Shown here piece after piece: positions 17,525 to 25,244 of a DNA stretch of 32,541 nucleotides. Made by a program: the position numbers and the translations under genes. The notes beneath the pieces were generated by a model. That model saw only the letters and a list, made by a program, of their open reading frames with translations, searched no databases and was not told the origin of the DNA. This stretch comes from Sulfolobales archaeon. GTDB taxonomy: Archaea; Thermoproteota; Thermoprotei_A; Sulfolobales; AG1. How positions within the stretch are numbered: position 1 is the stretch's first letter; each line of letters starts with the position of its first letter. Where the stretch lies: contig JAVZPJ010000008.1 in NCBI GenBank assembly GCA_038881635.1, forward strand, positions 1-32,541, in the 5' to 3' direction.

Positions 17525-18892
17525 TTATTCGCTGAGTTTTGGCAGGTATGATAGGTCTATCACCTCCGGTTCATAATTCTGCATACTTCCTTCTAGATAT
17601 TCCTTGTAGCCTTGGAGATCTAGAAGTCCGTGTCCACTCAGGTTGAAGAGGATTACAATCTTCTCATTCTTCCTCTTAGCCTCAAGAGCTATATCTATTA
17701 CAGCCTTCACAGCATGCGCGCTTTCAGGTGCTGGCACCACGCCCTCGCTCATAGCGAAGATCCTGCCAGCTTCGAAGACTTCTGTCTGGTGATATGCTAC
17801 GGCATCTATGATTTTCTCATTAACAAGGAGGCAGAGGGATGGAGCGTCACCATGATATCTTAGACCGCCTGCGTGAATAGGTGGAACTCTATACCTATGT
17901 CCAACAGTATACATCTTAAGCATCGGTGTTAATCCTGCTGTATCACCATAATCATATGTGTATACACCTCTAGTGAGAGAAGGACATGCTTTCGGCTCAA
18001 CAGCTATGAATTTCGTCTTCGATCTGCTCTTCAGCTTGTCGTGGATAAATGGGTAGGATAGTCCAGCGAAGTTAGAGCCTCCTCCCACACTACCAACTAC
18101 GTAGTCGGGTTCTTCTTCTCCTATCTCTTCTAGCTGTTTCCTAGCTTCTAAGCCTATGATCGTTTGATGAAGAAGCACATGATTGAGAACACTCCCAAGA
18201 CTATATCTAGCCTTCTCATTCGAGAGAACATCTTCAATGGCTTCCGATATGGCTATACCGAGACTTCCAGGACTGTCGGGATCTTTTTCAAGAACGGCTT
18301 TCCCAAATCTTGTCAGAGTAGAGGGGCTTGGGATCACCTCGGCACCGTAGAGCTCCATGAGAACTCTTCTATAAGGCTTCTGATTATAGCTGGATCTAAC
18401 CATGAAAACCCTGACCTTAACGCCGAAGAGAGCTCCTGCGAGAGCTAATGCAGACCCCCACTGTCCAGCGCCTGTTTCTGTGGAGACTCTCTCTATACCC
18501 TCAATCTTGTTATAGTAGATCTGGGCTACCGCCGTATTGATCTTATGACTACCGGTTGGAAGAGCACCCTCATACTTATAATAAATCCTGGCCGGTGTTC
18601 CGAGAAATCTCTCTAGCCCGACAGCTCTTATCAGTGGTGTCGGTCTTCCAAGTCTTATCAGGGTTTCTCTAACTTCGTAGGGGATCTTGATATATCTCTC
18701 AGAACTCATCTCCTGATCAACAAGTGCTTTGGGAAACAGTCTCTCAAACATAGATCTCGGCGGTATCGAGCCGTCGGGCAGACGGGGTGGTGGCAGTGGT
18801 TTTGGAAGGTCTGGGAGTATATTATACCAATATTCAGGTACGAGATCCTCTCTTTGTGAGGCCCTTATAGAGGGCCTTATCCTTAGATCCAT
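17525..18892 (-). CDS. trpB2: Tryptophan synthase beta chain, TrpB2 type
   Basis: A PLP enzyme that makes tryptophan from indole. It belongs to the long, stand-alone TrpB2 group rather than TrpB1. The PLP lysine is in the motif [10 protein letters not shown], the catalytic glutamate is in TETGAGQWG, and the phosphate-binding loop is [11 protein letters not shown]. The TrpB2-type segments [12 protein letters not shown] and [10 protein letters not shown] are present. No trpA or other trp gene is seen. The open frame reaches 18958, but ATG 18892 is chosen (455 residues), because a TATA box at about 18933-18941 puts transcription start near 18911 and a GAGGTG site follows. TrpB2 enzymes are known to prefer O-phosphoserine, which fits the downstream SerK-like gene. 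Confidence 0.95.
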   Translation of the reverse strand: MDLRIRPSIRASQREDLVPEYWYNILPDLPKPLPPPRLPDGSIPPRSMFERLFPKALVDQEMSSERYIKIPYEVRETLIRLGRPTPLIRAVGLERFLGTPARIYYKYEGALPTGSHKINTAVAQIYYNKIEGIERVSTETGAGQWGSALALAGALFGVKVRVFMVRSSYNQKPYRRVLMELYGAEVIPSPSTLTRFGKAVLEKDPDSPGSLGIAISEAIEDVLSNEKARYSLGSVLNHVLLHQTIIGLEARKQLEEIGEEEPDYVVGSVGGGSNFAGLSYPFIHDKLKSRSKTKFIAVEPKACPSLTRGVYTYDYGDTAGLTPMLKMYTVGHRYRVPPIHAGGLRYHGDAPSLCLLVNEKIIDAVAYHQTEVFEAGRIFAMSEGVVPAPESAHAVKAVIDIALEAKRKNEKIVILFNLSGHGLLDLQGYKEYLEGSMQNYEPEVIDLSYLPKLSE

Positions 18893-18932
18893 TGGTGCAT
18901 AGAAGCACCTCACAGAGTATTTTATTAAAATG

Positions 18933-18941
18933 CTTATAAAT
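18933..18941 (-). promoter_or_regulatory. TATA box of trpB2
   Basis: On the minus strand the sequence reads TTTATAAGC about 45 nt before ATG 18892. Transcription would begin near 18911, just ahead of the GAGGTG ribosome-binding site at about 18905-18910. This supports the shorter trpB2 start. Confidence 0.5.
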
Positions 18942-19050
18942 CTTCTTTTGTGCATCAAGATAAAACAATTCAGAGGATTATTGAAAAGAGCTTATAAATG
19001 TCTTTTGATACTTGCATAGTATTTTGAAGGTATCCGCGTGAAGCAAGTAT

Positions 19051-19389
19051 TCATAGATTATCTGCGGAGCTTATCTTTATAAGTTTCGTTCTTTTCTTGT
19101 ATATATCAAGCATATCTGATGTTATCACGTGGATCTCGAAGAGGTCTTTTATCTCTTCTCTCCAAAGTCTTGCAAGAACTTCTCCTGGGCTGATCCTGGT
19201 TGCTACTAGAACATCTATATCGCTTGAAAGCAGATGCTTATTCTCCGCAACGCTACCGAATAGATAGACCTCTGCATCAGGATCTAGACTTGCGACTATC
19301 TCAGCAATCTTTCTCAGATATTTGTCCAGGTTACTGAATATCTCAGCTCTACGTTTAGCTTCTCTTATCAAGAATTCCTCTAATGACAT
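19051..19389 (-). CDS. mntA: MNT-type minimal nucleotidyltransferase (antitoxin)
   Basis: A 112-residue minimal nucleotidyltransferase. The signature is FGSVAENKHLLSSDIDVLV, with G45 and S46 plus metal-binding D57 and D59, and a third acidic residue is likely in LFEIHVI. In HEPN/MNT modules this protein neutralises the HEPN RNase, in studied cases by AMPylating it. Its ATG lies inside the 3' end of the HEPN gene (35-nt overlap), so the two are translationally coupled. A stand-alone nucleotidyltransferase role is less likely given the partner. Confidence 0.9.
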   Translation of the reverse strand: MSLEEFLIREAKRRAEIFSNLDKYLRKIAEIVASLDPDAEVYLFGSVAENKHLLSSDIDVLVATRISPGEVLARLWREEIKDLFEIHVITSDMLDIYKKRTKLIKISSADNL

Positions 19390-19757
19390 TCATGATCTCC
19401 TCTACAGTTTCTTTCAATCTTTCAATTTCTTCACGAGAATAATCTCTACCAGTATACCTAGATGTGATATAAGCATCTTCTAACGAGCCTATCTCCACAG
19501 CGTATCTTAGCAAAAGCTCTTTAACCTCCTCCCGTCCAGAGAGATTGCCTATCAGCTCTAGAAGCTTCCTCACACTATGCGTCCTCTGATAATCAACTCC
19601 TAGTCTGAGGAGATATGCTTCTAGATATAGCTGGATAGACTGTTCAAGACTGAAAGCTGCAAGATCATAGAATCCTCGATCAATCTGAATAATAGCGGTT
19701 TCGAAAAAACTTTCTAGACCGCTCAAGCAGATACTCTGCCTCCTCCCGCCTAGTCAA
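19355..19757 (-). CDS. hepT: HEPN-domain toxin, frame broken at a T6 run
   Basis: This HEPN protein is the toxin partner of the MNT gene. The long frame reads SFFETAIIQIDRGFYDLAAFS, then a helical bundle with YQRTHSVRKLL. Opened at TTG 19726, it lacks the usual first helix. That helix is encoded in another frame: TTG 19755-19757 gives TRREEAEYLLERSRKFF, with GAGGAG 7 nt upstream. The frames join only if one T is removed from the TTTTTT run at 19704-19709 (minus strand). The restored protein has 133 residues. The break may be real decay, slippage control or a homopolymer sequencing error. A short product from TTG 19726 is also possible. The promoter palindrome lies 39 nt upstream. Confidence 0.85.
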
Positions 19758-19795
19758 AATACTACTCCTCAACTCCCTAGGTAGATTATTACAAA

Positions 19796-19817
19796 ATCCC
19801 ACATTTAAATGTGGGAT
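19796..19817. promoter_or_regulatory. 22-bp perfect palindrome covering the HEPN/MNT promoter
   Basis: The sequence is ATCCCACATTT followed by its exact reverse complement. The centre TTTAAA is TATA-like and lies about 50 nt before the HEPN TTG start at 19757. It implies transcription start near 19780 and a 22-nt leader holding GAGGAG. A symmetric site over the TATA box is a good operator for autorepression. Its symmetry would also allow transcription to the right. Confidence 0.6.
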
Positions 19818-20603
19818 AAAGTTGTTAGAATCTGAGTAGCTTGGTATCTATGTCTCTCGATCGATCTCCTAGCATTCTAATGAATCTCCGCGATCTCGGA
19901 TACATCTCTTGTATTCTTCTACTTCAGATTCTACATCTTCACAGGAAAGATCTTAATGCTGATCATAGCAGAAGAGTTATACGTATTAGGGCTGTGAAGA
20001 TCTATTGTTCTTAGGAGATCTATTTTGCTTAACTTGAATCTCTAAAAGCTCTTTTAATATGATGCTAAGTGTTTTACCAGCTCTCAGCTGCTATGGATTC
20101 TTGATTCTATATCTTCTCCTAGGTTCTGCTTGTGGTGATATCTATTTTTCCGTGTCTGCTCTCTCTCGATCTCTTCAACGGATTCTGAGAGCTTGCTTCA
20201 GATAGTGAGGATTCGAGTATTGGGAGAGAATTATATTTCTTTCTATATACCCCTCCTCCATGCTAGATAGAGTTTCTTCATAACTCTGGTTAGATATCTA
20301 CTCACATTATGTTTACATACCAATATTTTCTTAAGAAATCTCTGAAGACATAACAAGTATGGCATTAGATCTCTATCTTTATTTAAGATTCTATCCAGTG
20401 ATCATGATATGCCTTATCTAAGGCTTAGCCTGTCTCGATAATATTCAGGTTCTAGTGTTGTACTGCTTGAGGCTGGTTTTTCAGTAGCTACTAGATCGAT
20501 CTTTTATTATGGGTTTGAGGATATGTTGAGAGAGTTTTAAAAGGTTATATGTAGAGAAGCATGAGTTTTTATCTATCCTGGTATCTATCTTTTGGTATCT
20601 TAA
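19818..20603. other. 786-bp region without a supported gene
   Basis: The region is AT-rich with many stops on both strands. It holds a 54-codon open frame at 19850-20014 (see findings), a 40-51-codon minus-strand frame around 20220-20390, and a 16-codon frame (20561-20611) overlapping the next gene's start. None has a clear ribosome-binding site or a recognised family. TATA-like stretches occur at about 20534-20551, upstream of the radical SAM gene. Confidence 0.4.
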
Positions 20604-21749
20604 ATGTTTAGAAGAGCTGGGTTTGAGGAGAAGCCCTTGATCGTTTTCTGGGAGGTTACAAGAGCATGTCCTCTGGCATGTCTTCATTGTAGGGCTGAAG
20701 CTATACTTAAGCCTCTTCCAGGGGAGTTGAGCACCGATGAAGGGCTTAGACTTATTGAGGATATAGCTGGGTTTGGGAAGCCTTATCCCCTGCTTGTATT
20801 CACCGGAGGAGATCCTCTGGTTAGAGGCGATCTGCTGGTTCTTGCTGAGAGAGCTAGGGATCTTGGGATCCCCTTCGCTCTGGCTCCAGCCGTGTCTCCG
20901 AATCTGTGGAATGGTGTTCTTGAGAAGCTGGTTGATATGGGTTTGAAGGCTGTTTCGATAAGTATTGATAGTGGTTATGGGGATGTTCATGATTCTATAC
21001 GAGGTGTTAGAGGTGTTTTTGATGAGAGTTGGAAAGCTGTTAAATATATAATGAGTCTGGGGGTCAGGGTTCAGGTTAATACTGTTGTTATGAGGAGCAA
21101 TGTTCTCTCAATGCCAAGACTTGTCGGGCTTCTCCACAGGCATGGAGTACCTGTGTGGGAGGTGTTCTTTCTAGTAATAGTTGGTAGAGCTAGAACCTCG
21201 ATGCTTGAGGAGTTATCGCCACAGGAGGCTGAGGATTTCCTCCACTTCCTCTACGATGTCTCGAGAACAGGAATTCGAGTGAGGACTGTGGAGGCTCCCT
21301 TCTTCAGGAGGGTGGCTATAATTAGGAGGGTTGTTGAGAGAGGTTTAGAACCGCCGGATCACTTTCCAAAGCCTGGGGATCTCTATAGAAAGCTTCTAGC
21401 AGATCTTATGGAGATCCTTGGCGAGAATGCTTTCGGCAAACCAGCTCTCGAGATAACTCCCACGAGAGATGGGAGTGGTGTGATCTTTATAAGCTATTCA
21501 GGCGAGGTCTATCCAAGTGGTTTCACACCTTATCCGATTGGTAGTGTGAGGAGGGAAAGTATTGTGGAGATCTATAGGAAAAACCCTGTGCTTAAAACGA
21601 TCAAGAGTGCTGGGTTTAGAGGTAGGTGTGGTGTTTGCGAGTTTAGATATATATGTGGTGGAAGTAGAGCTAGAGCTTATGCTTCTACAGGAGATCCTCT
21701 GGAATCAGATCCTCTATGCCCATACATACCAAGAGGGTACAGATCTTGA
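20604..21749 (+). CDS. Radical SAM/SPASM protein (TIGR04053-like)
   Basis: A 381-residue radical SAM enzyme. The cluster motif is CPLACLHC (C22, C26, C29), followed by FTGGDPLVRGDL in place of GGEP. The C-terminal SPASM region has the motif RCGVCEFRYICGGSRARAYA followed by DPLCPY, binding an auxiliary iron-sulfur cluster. Opening VFWEVTRACPLACLHCRAEA and PSGFTPYPIGSVR match TIGR04053 and resemble AhbD and NirJ of alternative heme synthesis. The start is ATG 20604. Its stop overlaps the next gene's TTG start (TTGA), so the two are coupled. Substrate unknown: tetrapyrrole side chains or a peptide are the main options. Confidence 0.85.
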   Translation: MFRRAGFEEKPLIVFWEVTRACPLACLHCRAEAILKPLPGELSTDEGLRLIEDIAGFGKPYPLLVFTGGDPLVRGDLLVLAERARDLGIPFALAPAVSPNLWNGVLEKLVDMGLKAVSISIDSGYGDVHDSIRGVRGVFDESWKAVKYIMSLGVRVQVNTVVMRSNVLSMPRLVGLLHRHGVPVWEVFFLVIVGRARTSMLEELSPQEAEDFLHFLYDVSRTGIRVRTVEAPFFRRVAIIRRVVERGLEPPDHFPKPGDLYRKLLADLMEILGENAFGKPALEITPTRDGSGVIFISYSGEVYPSGFTPYPIGSVRRESIVEIYRKNPVLKTIKSAGFRGRCGVCEFRYICGGSRARAYASTGDPLESDPLCPYIPRGYRS

Positions 21750-22903
21750 TCCCTGTCTCCGTCCTTGTATCGGGTAGGGGTACGGTTTCATTCAAGATCA
21801 AGGGTGCTCATGATGTTGACACCCCACCAAACTTTAGCAGCGAGTTAAGACCGATCATAGCTTGGAATATAACGAGAGCTTGTAATCTCAAATGTCTCCA
21901 CTGCTACATAGATGCTGGAGCACCCTCGCCATATGAGCTGAGTACTGAGGAGGCTTTAAATGTTGTGGATCAGATTAGGGATATCGGTTCACCGCTGATA
22001 ATATTCAGCGGGGGAGAACCCCTGCTCAGAAGAGACCTCTTTACACTGGCATCGAGAGCAGCCGGTTACGGGATCAAGCTTGTCCTTAGCACTAACGGTG
22101 TTTTAATAGATAAGATGATGGCTAGAAAGATCCTTGACACGGGATTTCAGTATGTTGGTGTTTCGATAGATAGTTATAATCCTGAGTGGCATGATAGCTT
22201 CAGAGGTGTTAGAGGATCTTTTAAAGCCGCTGTTGAGGGGATTAGAAACCTGGTTGATCTCGGTGTAAGTGTAGGGATTAGATATACTATAACAAGGTAT
22301 AATATCTCAGAAGCACCTGGAGTAATAGAGTTTGCAGCATCGATAGGAGCTAGGAGGGTTACATTCTATCATTTATCTTATGTAGGCAGGGCTCTCAAGC
22401 TTCCTAGAGACTGGATACCACTTCCAGAGCAGTACAAGATCTTTATGGATAAGGTGATAGAACTTGCTGAGAAATACTCCGGGGTAATAGAGATCGAGAC
22501 AACGCTAGGCCCCTTCGACGGGGTCTATATAGCTATAAAGAAGGCTAGAGACAGCGTGGAGATGAAGAGATTACTAGAGTTTGTTAAAAGATCAGGGGGT
22601 TGTGGGAGAAAAATAATATCGATCTTCCCTGACGGAAGTGTAAAGCCATGTCAGTTCGTAGACTTCATAGACCTTGGGAATGTTAGGAAGGAGCATCTAA
22701 GCAGTATAATAAGAAATCTCGAGAAAGAACCCTACAGAGTATTCATAGAGCCTTGGAAGTATGTGAGAAGAGGTAAGTGCGCTCAATGCCAATTTCTACA
22801 ATACTGTGGCGGAGGAGATAGAGTTCGAGCATACCATCTAGAAGGATCGCTGGATGCCAGCGATCCATACTGTCCAATACCAGCTTTCACAAGCCGTATA
22901 TAG
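21746..22903 (+). CDS. Radical SAM/SPASM protein (NirJ/AhbC-like)
   Basis: A second radical SAM enzyme, with CNLKCLHC in RACNLKCLHCYIDAG and FSGGEPLLRRDL after it. SPASM cysteines are in GGCGRKI, KPCQFVDF and the late KCAQCQFLQYCGGGDRVRAY. Similarity is closest to NirJ/AhbC-type proteins of heme d1 and alternative heme synthesis, but no other tetrapyrrole gene is present here. The frame opens at ATG 21716, but TTG 21746 is chosen. GAGGGT at 21733-21738 lies 7 nt before it, and it overlaps the preceding TGA. Together with its neighbour it looks like a two-enzyme system. Confidence 0.82.
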   Translation: MIPVSVLVSGRGTVSFKIKGAHDVDTPPNFSSELRPIIAWNITRACNLKCLHCYIDAGAPSPYELSTEEALNVVDQIRDIGSPLIIFSGGEPLLRRDLFTLASRAAGYGIKLVLSTNGVLIDKMMARKILDTGFQYVGVSIDSYNPEWHDSFRGVRGSFKAAVEGIRNLVDLGVSVGIRYTITRYNISEAPGVIEFAASIGARRVTFYHLSYVGRALKLPRDWIPLPEQYKIFMDKVIELAEKYSGVIEIETTLGPFDGVYIAIKKARDSVEMKRLLEFVKRSGGCGRKIISIFPDGSVKPCQFVDFIDLGNVRKEHLSSIIRNLEKEPYRVFIEPWKYVRRGKCAQCQFLQYCGGGDRVRAYHLEGSLDASDPYCPIPAFTSRI

Positions 22904-23346
22904 ATCGCGGAAATATCTACACCAGCATCTACTTCAAGATCTCTTCAATCCAGTCTCTCTTATCAGGATGAGCTGGAGATTTACAATCTGAAGATCTCGC
23001 TTTTCAAGGCATGTAATGGGGCTGTAGTAAAAAGTATGAAAAACTGAAGTAAGATGAAAAGGAATCATATGAGTATGAGAGGAATTCCTATCTCACCAGA
23101 CCTTGCCGGTGTCGCAATAGTTAGTCTAGGTATATAGACTGTATTCATCTGCGTTCATCTTCGCGATTGATTCTTGCTAAAATTTTATAATTTTATAATG
23201 ATAAAACTCTGTAGCTAGGCTGGTGATTAGGTATTGTTAAGAATATCTTTAAGAATATATGATGTTGAGAATGCTGCTAAGGATATAGATGTGTTTAAAA
23301 ATATAAACAAGCTAAGAAATATAAAGTATTCGGGGGGTGTACTCCC
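22904..23346. other. 443-bp intergenic region
   Basis: No supported gene is present. A 27-codon plus-strand frame occurs at 23054-23137 (see findings). Near 23183-23202 the octamer ATTTTATA is repeated in tandem, giving AT-rich sequence that may serve as a promoter for transcripts reaching the acyl-CoA synthetase. The ribosome-binding site of that gene, GGGGGGTG, ends at 23339. Confidence 0.4.
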
Positions 23347-25149
23347 TTGGATCAAGATTTTTCTGCTTCGGAAAGATCCTATAGCGATCTCGGTCTTGCA
23401 AAGATCTATAGAGAGTTCATGTCTCTAGTTCAGCTACCTGATGATGATAGGAAAGCGAGAGCGATGGAAGAATTCTTCAAGAGATTGAACAGTATAGAGC
23501 TACCGGATCGCTTTAACTGGGCGGAGGAGGTTGTTGAGAATATACATGTTAGGGAGAGAGGTGATCAGCATGCTCTGCTCTGGGTTAATCTCGATACGGG
23601 GGAGGAGAGAAGATACACTTATTCAGAGTTCGCTGGTGAGGGTAACAAGCTTGTGAATGCTCTTCGCGGCGCCGGTCTGAAGAAGGGAGAGAGCTTCTAT
23701 ATAATGCTCCCACTCCTTCCAGAGGTATGGTTCGCTAATTATGCTACTGTGAAAGGAGGCTTCGTTGGTGTTCCAACAGCTACTCTGATGACGGTGAGGG
23801 ATCTTGAGTATAGATTCAAAACATACCCGCCTGATGCAGTGATAGCGGATGAGAATTCAGCTGAGAAGATAGATCAGGCTTTGAATAGTGTAGGGGTCAA
23901 GCCTAAAATAAAGATCGTGGTTGGTAGCAAGAGTGGATGGACAAGCTATGATGATATCAGAAGAGAGAGCACTCATGCTGAAGCCGGGGAAACAAGTCCG
24001 AGAGACCCTATATTCAACTTCTTCACATCTGGAACCACAGGACCTCCTAAAATGGTTATCCATACAGCAGTAAGCTATCCTCTGGGGCATCTAATCACGG
24101 CATCGATAATAAATGTTCAGCCAGGTGATATTCATAATAATCTGAGTGCTCCCGGATGGGCTAAGTTCGCCTGGAGTAGTTTCTTCTCGCCACTCTCGGT
24201 GGGAGCAACAACAACAGGCTTCTACTACACAGGCAGGCTCAGCCCGGAGCAGTATCTTCAGGCTGTTCAAGATTATAAGGTTAAGACATTCTGCGCGCCT
24301 CCGACAGCGTGGAGAATGTTTATGATATCTAAGATCCCTATCTCTAGCTTCGACTTCAAGTTGAGAGATGTGGTGAGTGCGGGAGAACCGTTGAACCCGG
24401 AGATCTATAAGAGATGGTTGGAGGAGACTGATACAGAGATACGTGATTTCTATGGTCAGACAGAGACTACAGCCATGATAGGAAACCCTCCATGGTATAA
24501 GGGAGGAAGGATTGTTCCAGGATCTTTTGGGAGGCCGACGTTCATGTATGACATAACTCTTGTAGATGATGAGGGGAGGGAGATTACAAGACCATACGAG
24601 ATCGGGCATATAGTTGTGAGATTGGATAGATGGAGGCCTATAGGCTTGTTCAAGGAGTACGCGAGAGATCCGAGGAGAAATCAGGAAGTATTTGTAGGTA
24701 GATACTATTACACAGGAGATAAAGCCTACTTCGACGAGAAAGGATACTGGTTCTTCGTAAGCAGAGCAGATGATGTGATAAAAACCTCGGACTACAGGGT
24801 AGGACCTTTCGAGGTGGAGAGTGCATTACTCGAGCACCCGGCAGTAGCTGAAGTAGCCGTGGTGGGAAGTCCTGACCCGATAAGATATCAGATTGTTAAA
24901 GCATTTATAGTGTTGAAACCAGGATATGAACCTTCGAGAGAACTAGCTCTAGAGATCTTTAACCATGCTAGAAATATTCTTGCAAGATACAAGATACCGA
25001 GGATAATAGAGTTCGTGCCAGAACTTCCTAAAACAATAAGTGGCAAGATCAGGAGAGCCGAGCTCAGAGCAATTGAAGCAGAGAAGAGAAGAACAGGTGT
25101 TAAAAGCGAGCATGAGTATTTCTACAGCGATCTGCTAGAGAAGATTTGA
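23347..25149 (+). CDS. Acyl-CoA synthetase (AMP-forming)
   Basis: An ANL-superfamily enzyme (600 residues) that activates a carboxylic acid with ATP and transfers it to CoA. The ATP loop is SGTTGPPK at 228-235, YGQTET begins at residue 369, YTGDKAYFDEKGY is the hinge region, and the C-terminal lysine is in LPKTISGKIRR. The sequence resembles medium-chain acyl-CoA synthetases more than acetyl-CoA synthetase. The TTG start is set by GGTG at 23336-23339, 7 nt upstream. It lies 443 nt after the radical SAM pair. No CoA-linked pathway genes are adjacent, so the acid substrate is not known. Confidence 0.92.
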   Translation: MDQDFSASERSYSDLGLAKIYREFMSLVQLPDDDRKARAMEEFFKRLNSIELPDRFNWAEEVVENIHVRERGDQHALLWVNLDTGEERRYTYSEFAGEGNKLVNALRGAGLKKGESFYIMLPLLPEVWFANYATVKGGFVGVPTATLMTVRDLEYRFKTYPPDAVIADENSAEKIDQALNSVGVKPKIKIVVGSKSGWTSYDDIRRESTHAEAGETSPRDPIFNFFTSGTTGPPKMVIHTAVSYPLGHLITASIINVQPGDIHNNLSAPGWAKFAWSSFFSPLSVGATTTGFYYTGRLSPEQYLQAVQDYKVKTFCAPPTAWRMFMISKIPISSFDFKLRDVVSAGEPLNPEIYKRWLEETDTEIRDFYGQTETTAMIGNPPWYKGGRIVPGSFGRPTFMYDITLVDDEGREITRPYEIGHIVVRLDRWRPIGLFKEYARDPRRNQEVFVGRYYYTGDKAYFDEKGYWFFVSRADDVIKTSDYRVGPFEVESALLEHPAVAEVAVVGSPDPIRYQIVKAFIVLKPGYEPSRELALEIFNHARNILARYKIPRIIEFVPELPKTISGKIRRAELRAIEAEKRRTGVKSEHEYFYSDLLEKI

Positions 25150-25244
25150 AAGGTTGAGAGAGAAGTAGTGAGTGGCGAGGAAATCTTCGAATGTTTGTAA
25201 ATAGATAGCGATAAAACTTCTGATATCATCCTTCTCTAGCTTCT

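Noticed and set aside
20220-20390. Minus-strand frame of about 40-51 codons with basic, aliphatic sequence ending in AWRRGI
   Set aside because: No ribosome-binding site, promoter or recognised homology; chance cannot be excluded.
20561-20611. 16-codon frame (MSFYLSWYLSFGILNV) ending over the start of the first radical SAM gene
   Set aside because: Could be a leader peptide, but it has no ribosome-binding site and the likely transcript start may lie after its ATG.
20481-20990. 169-codon minus-strand frame over the first radical SAM gene
   Set aside because: The sense strand encodes clear CX3CX2C and SPASM motifs; the antisense frame shows no family features.
24091-24609. 172-codon minus-strand frame inside the acyl-CoA synthetase gene
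   Set aside because: Antisense shadow of a well-supported ANL enzyme.
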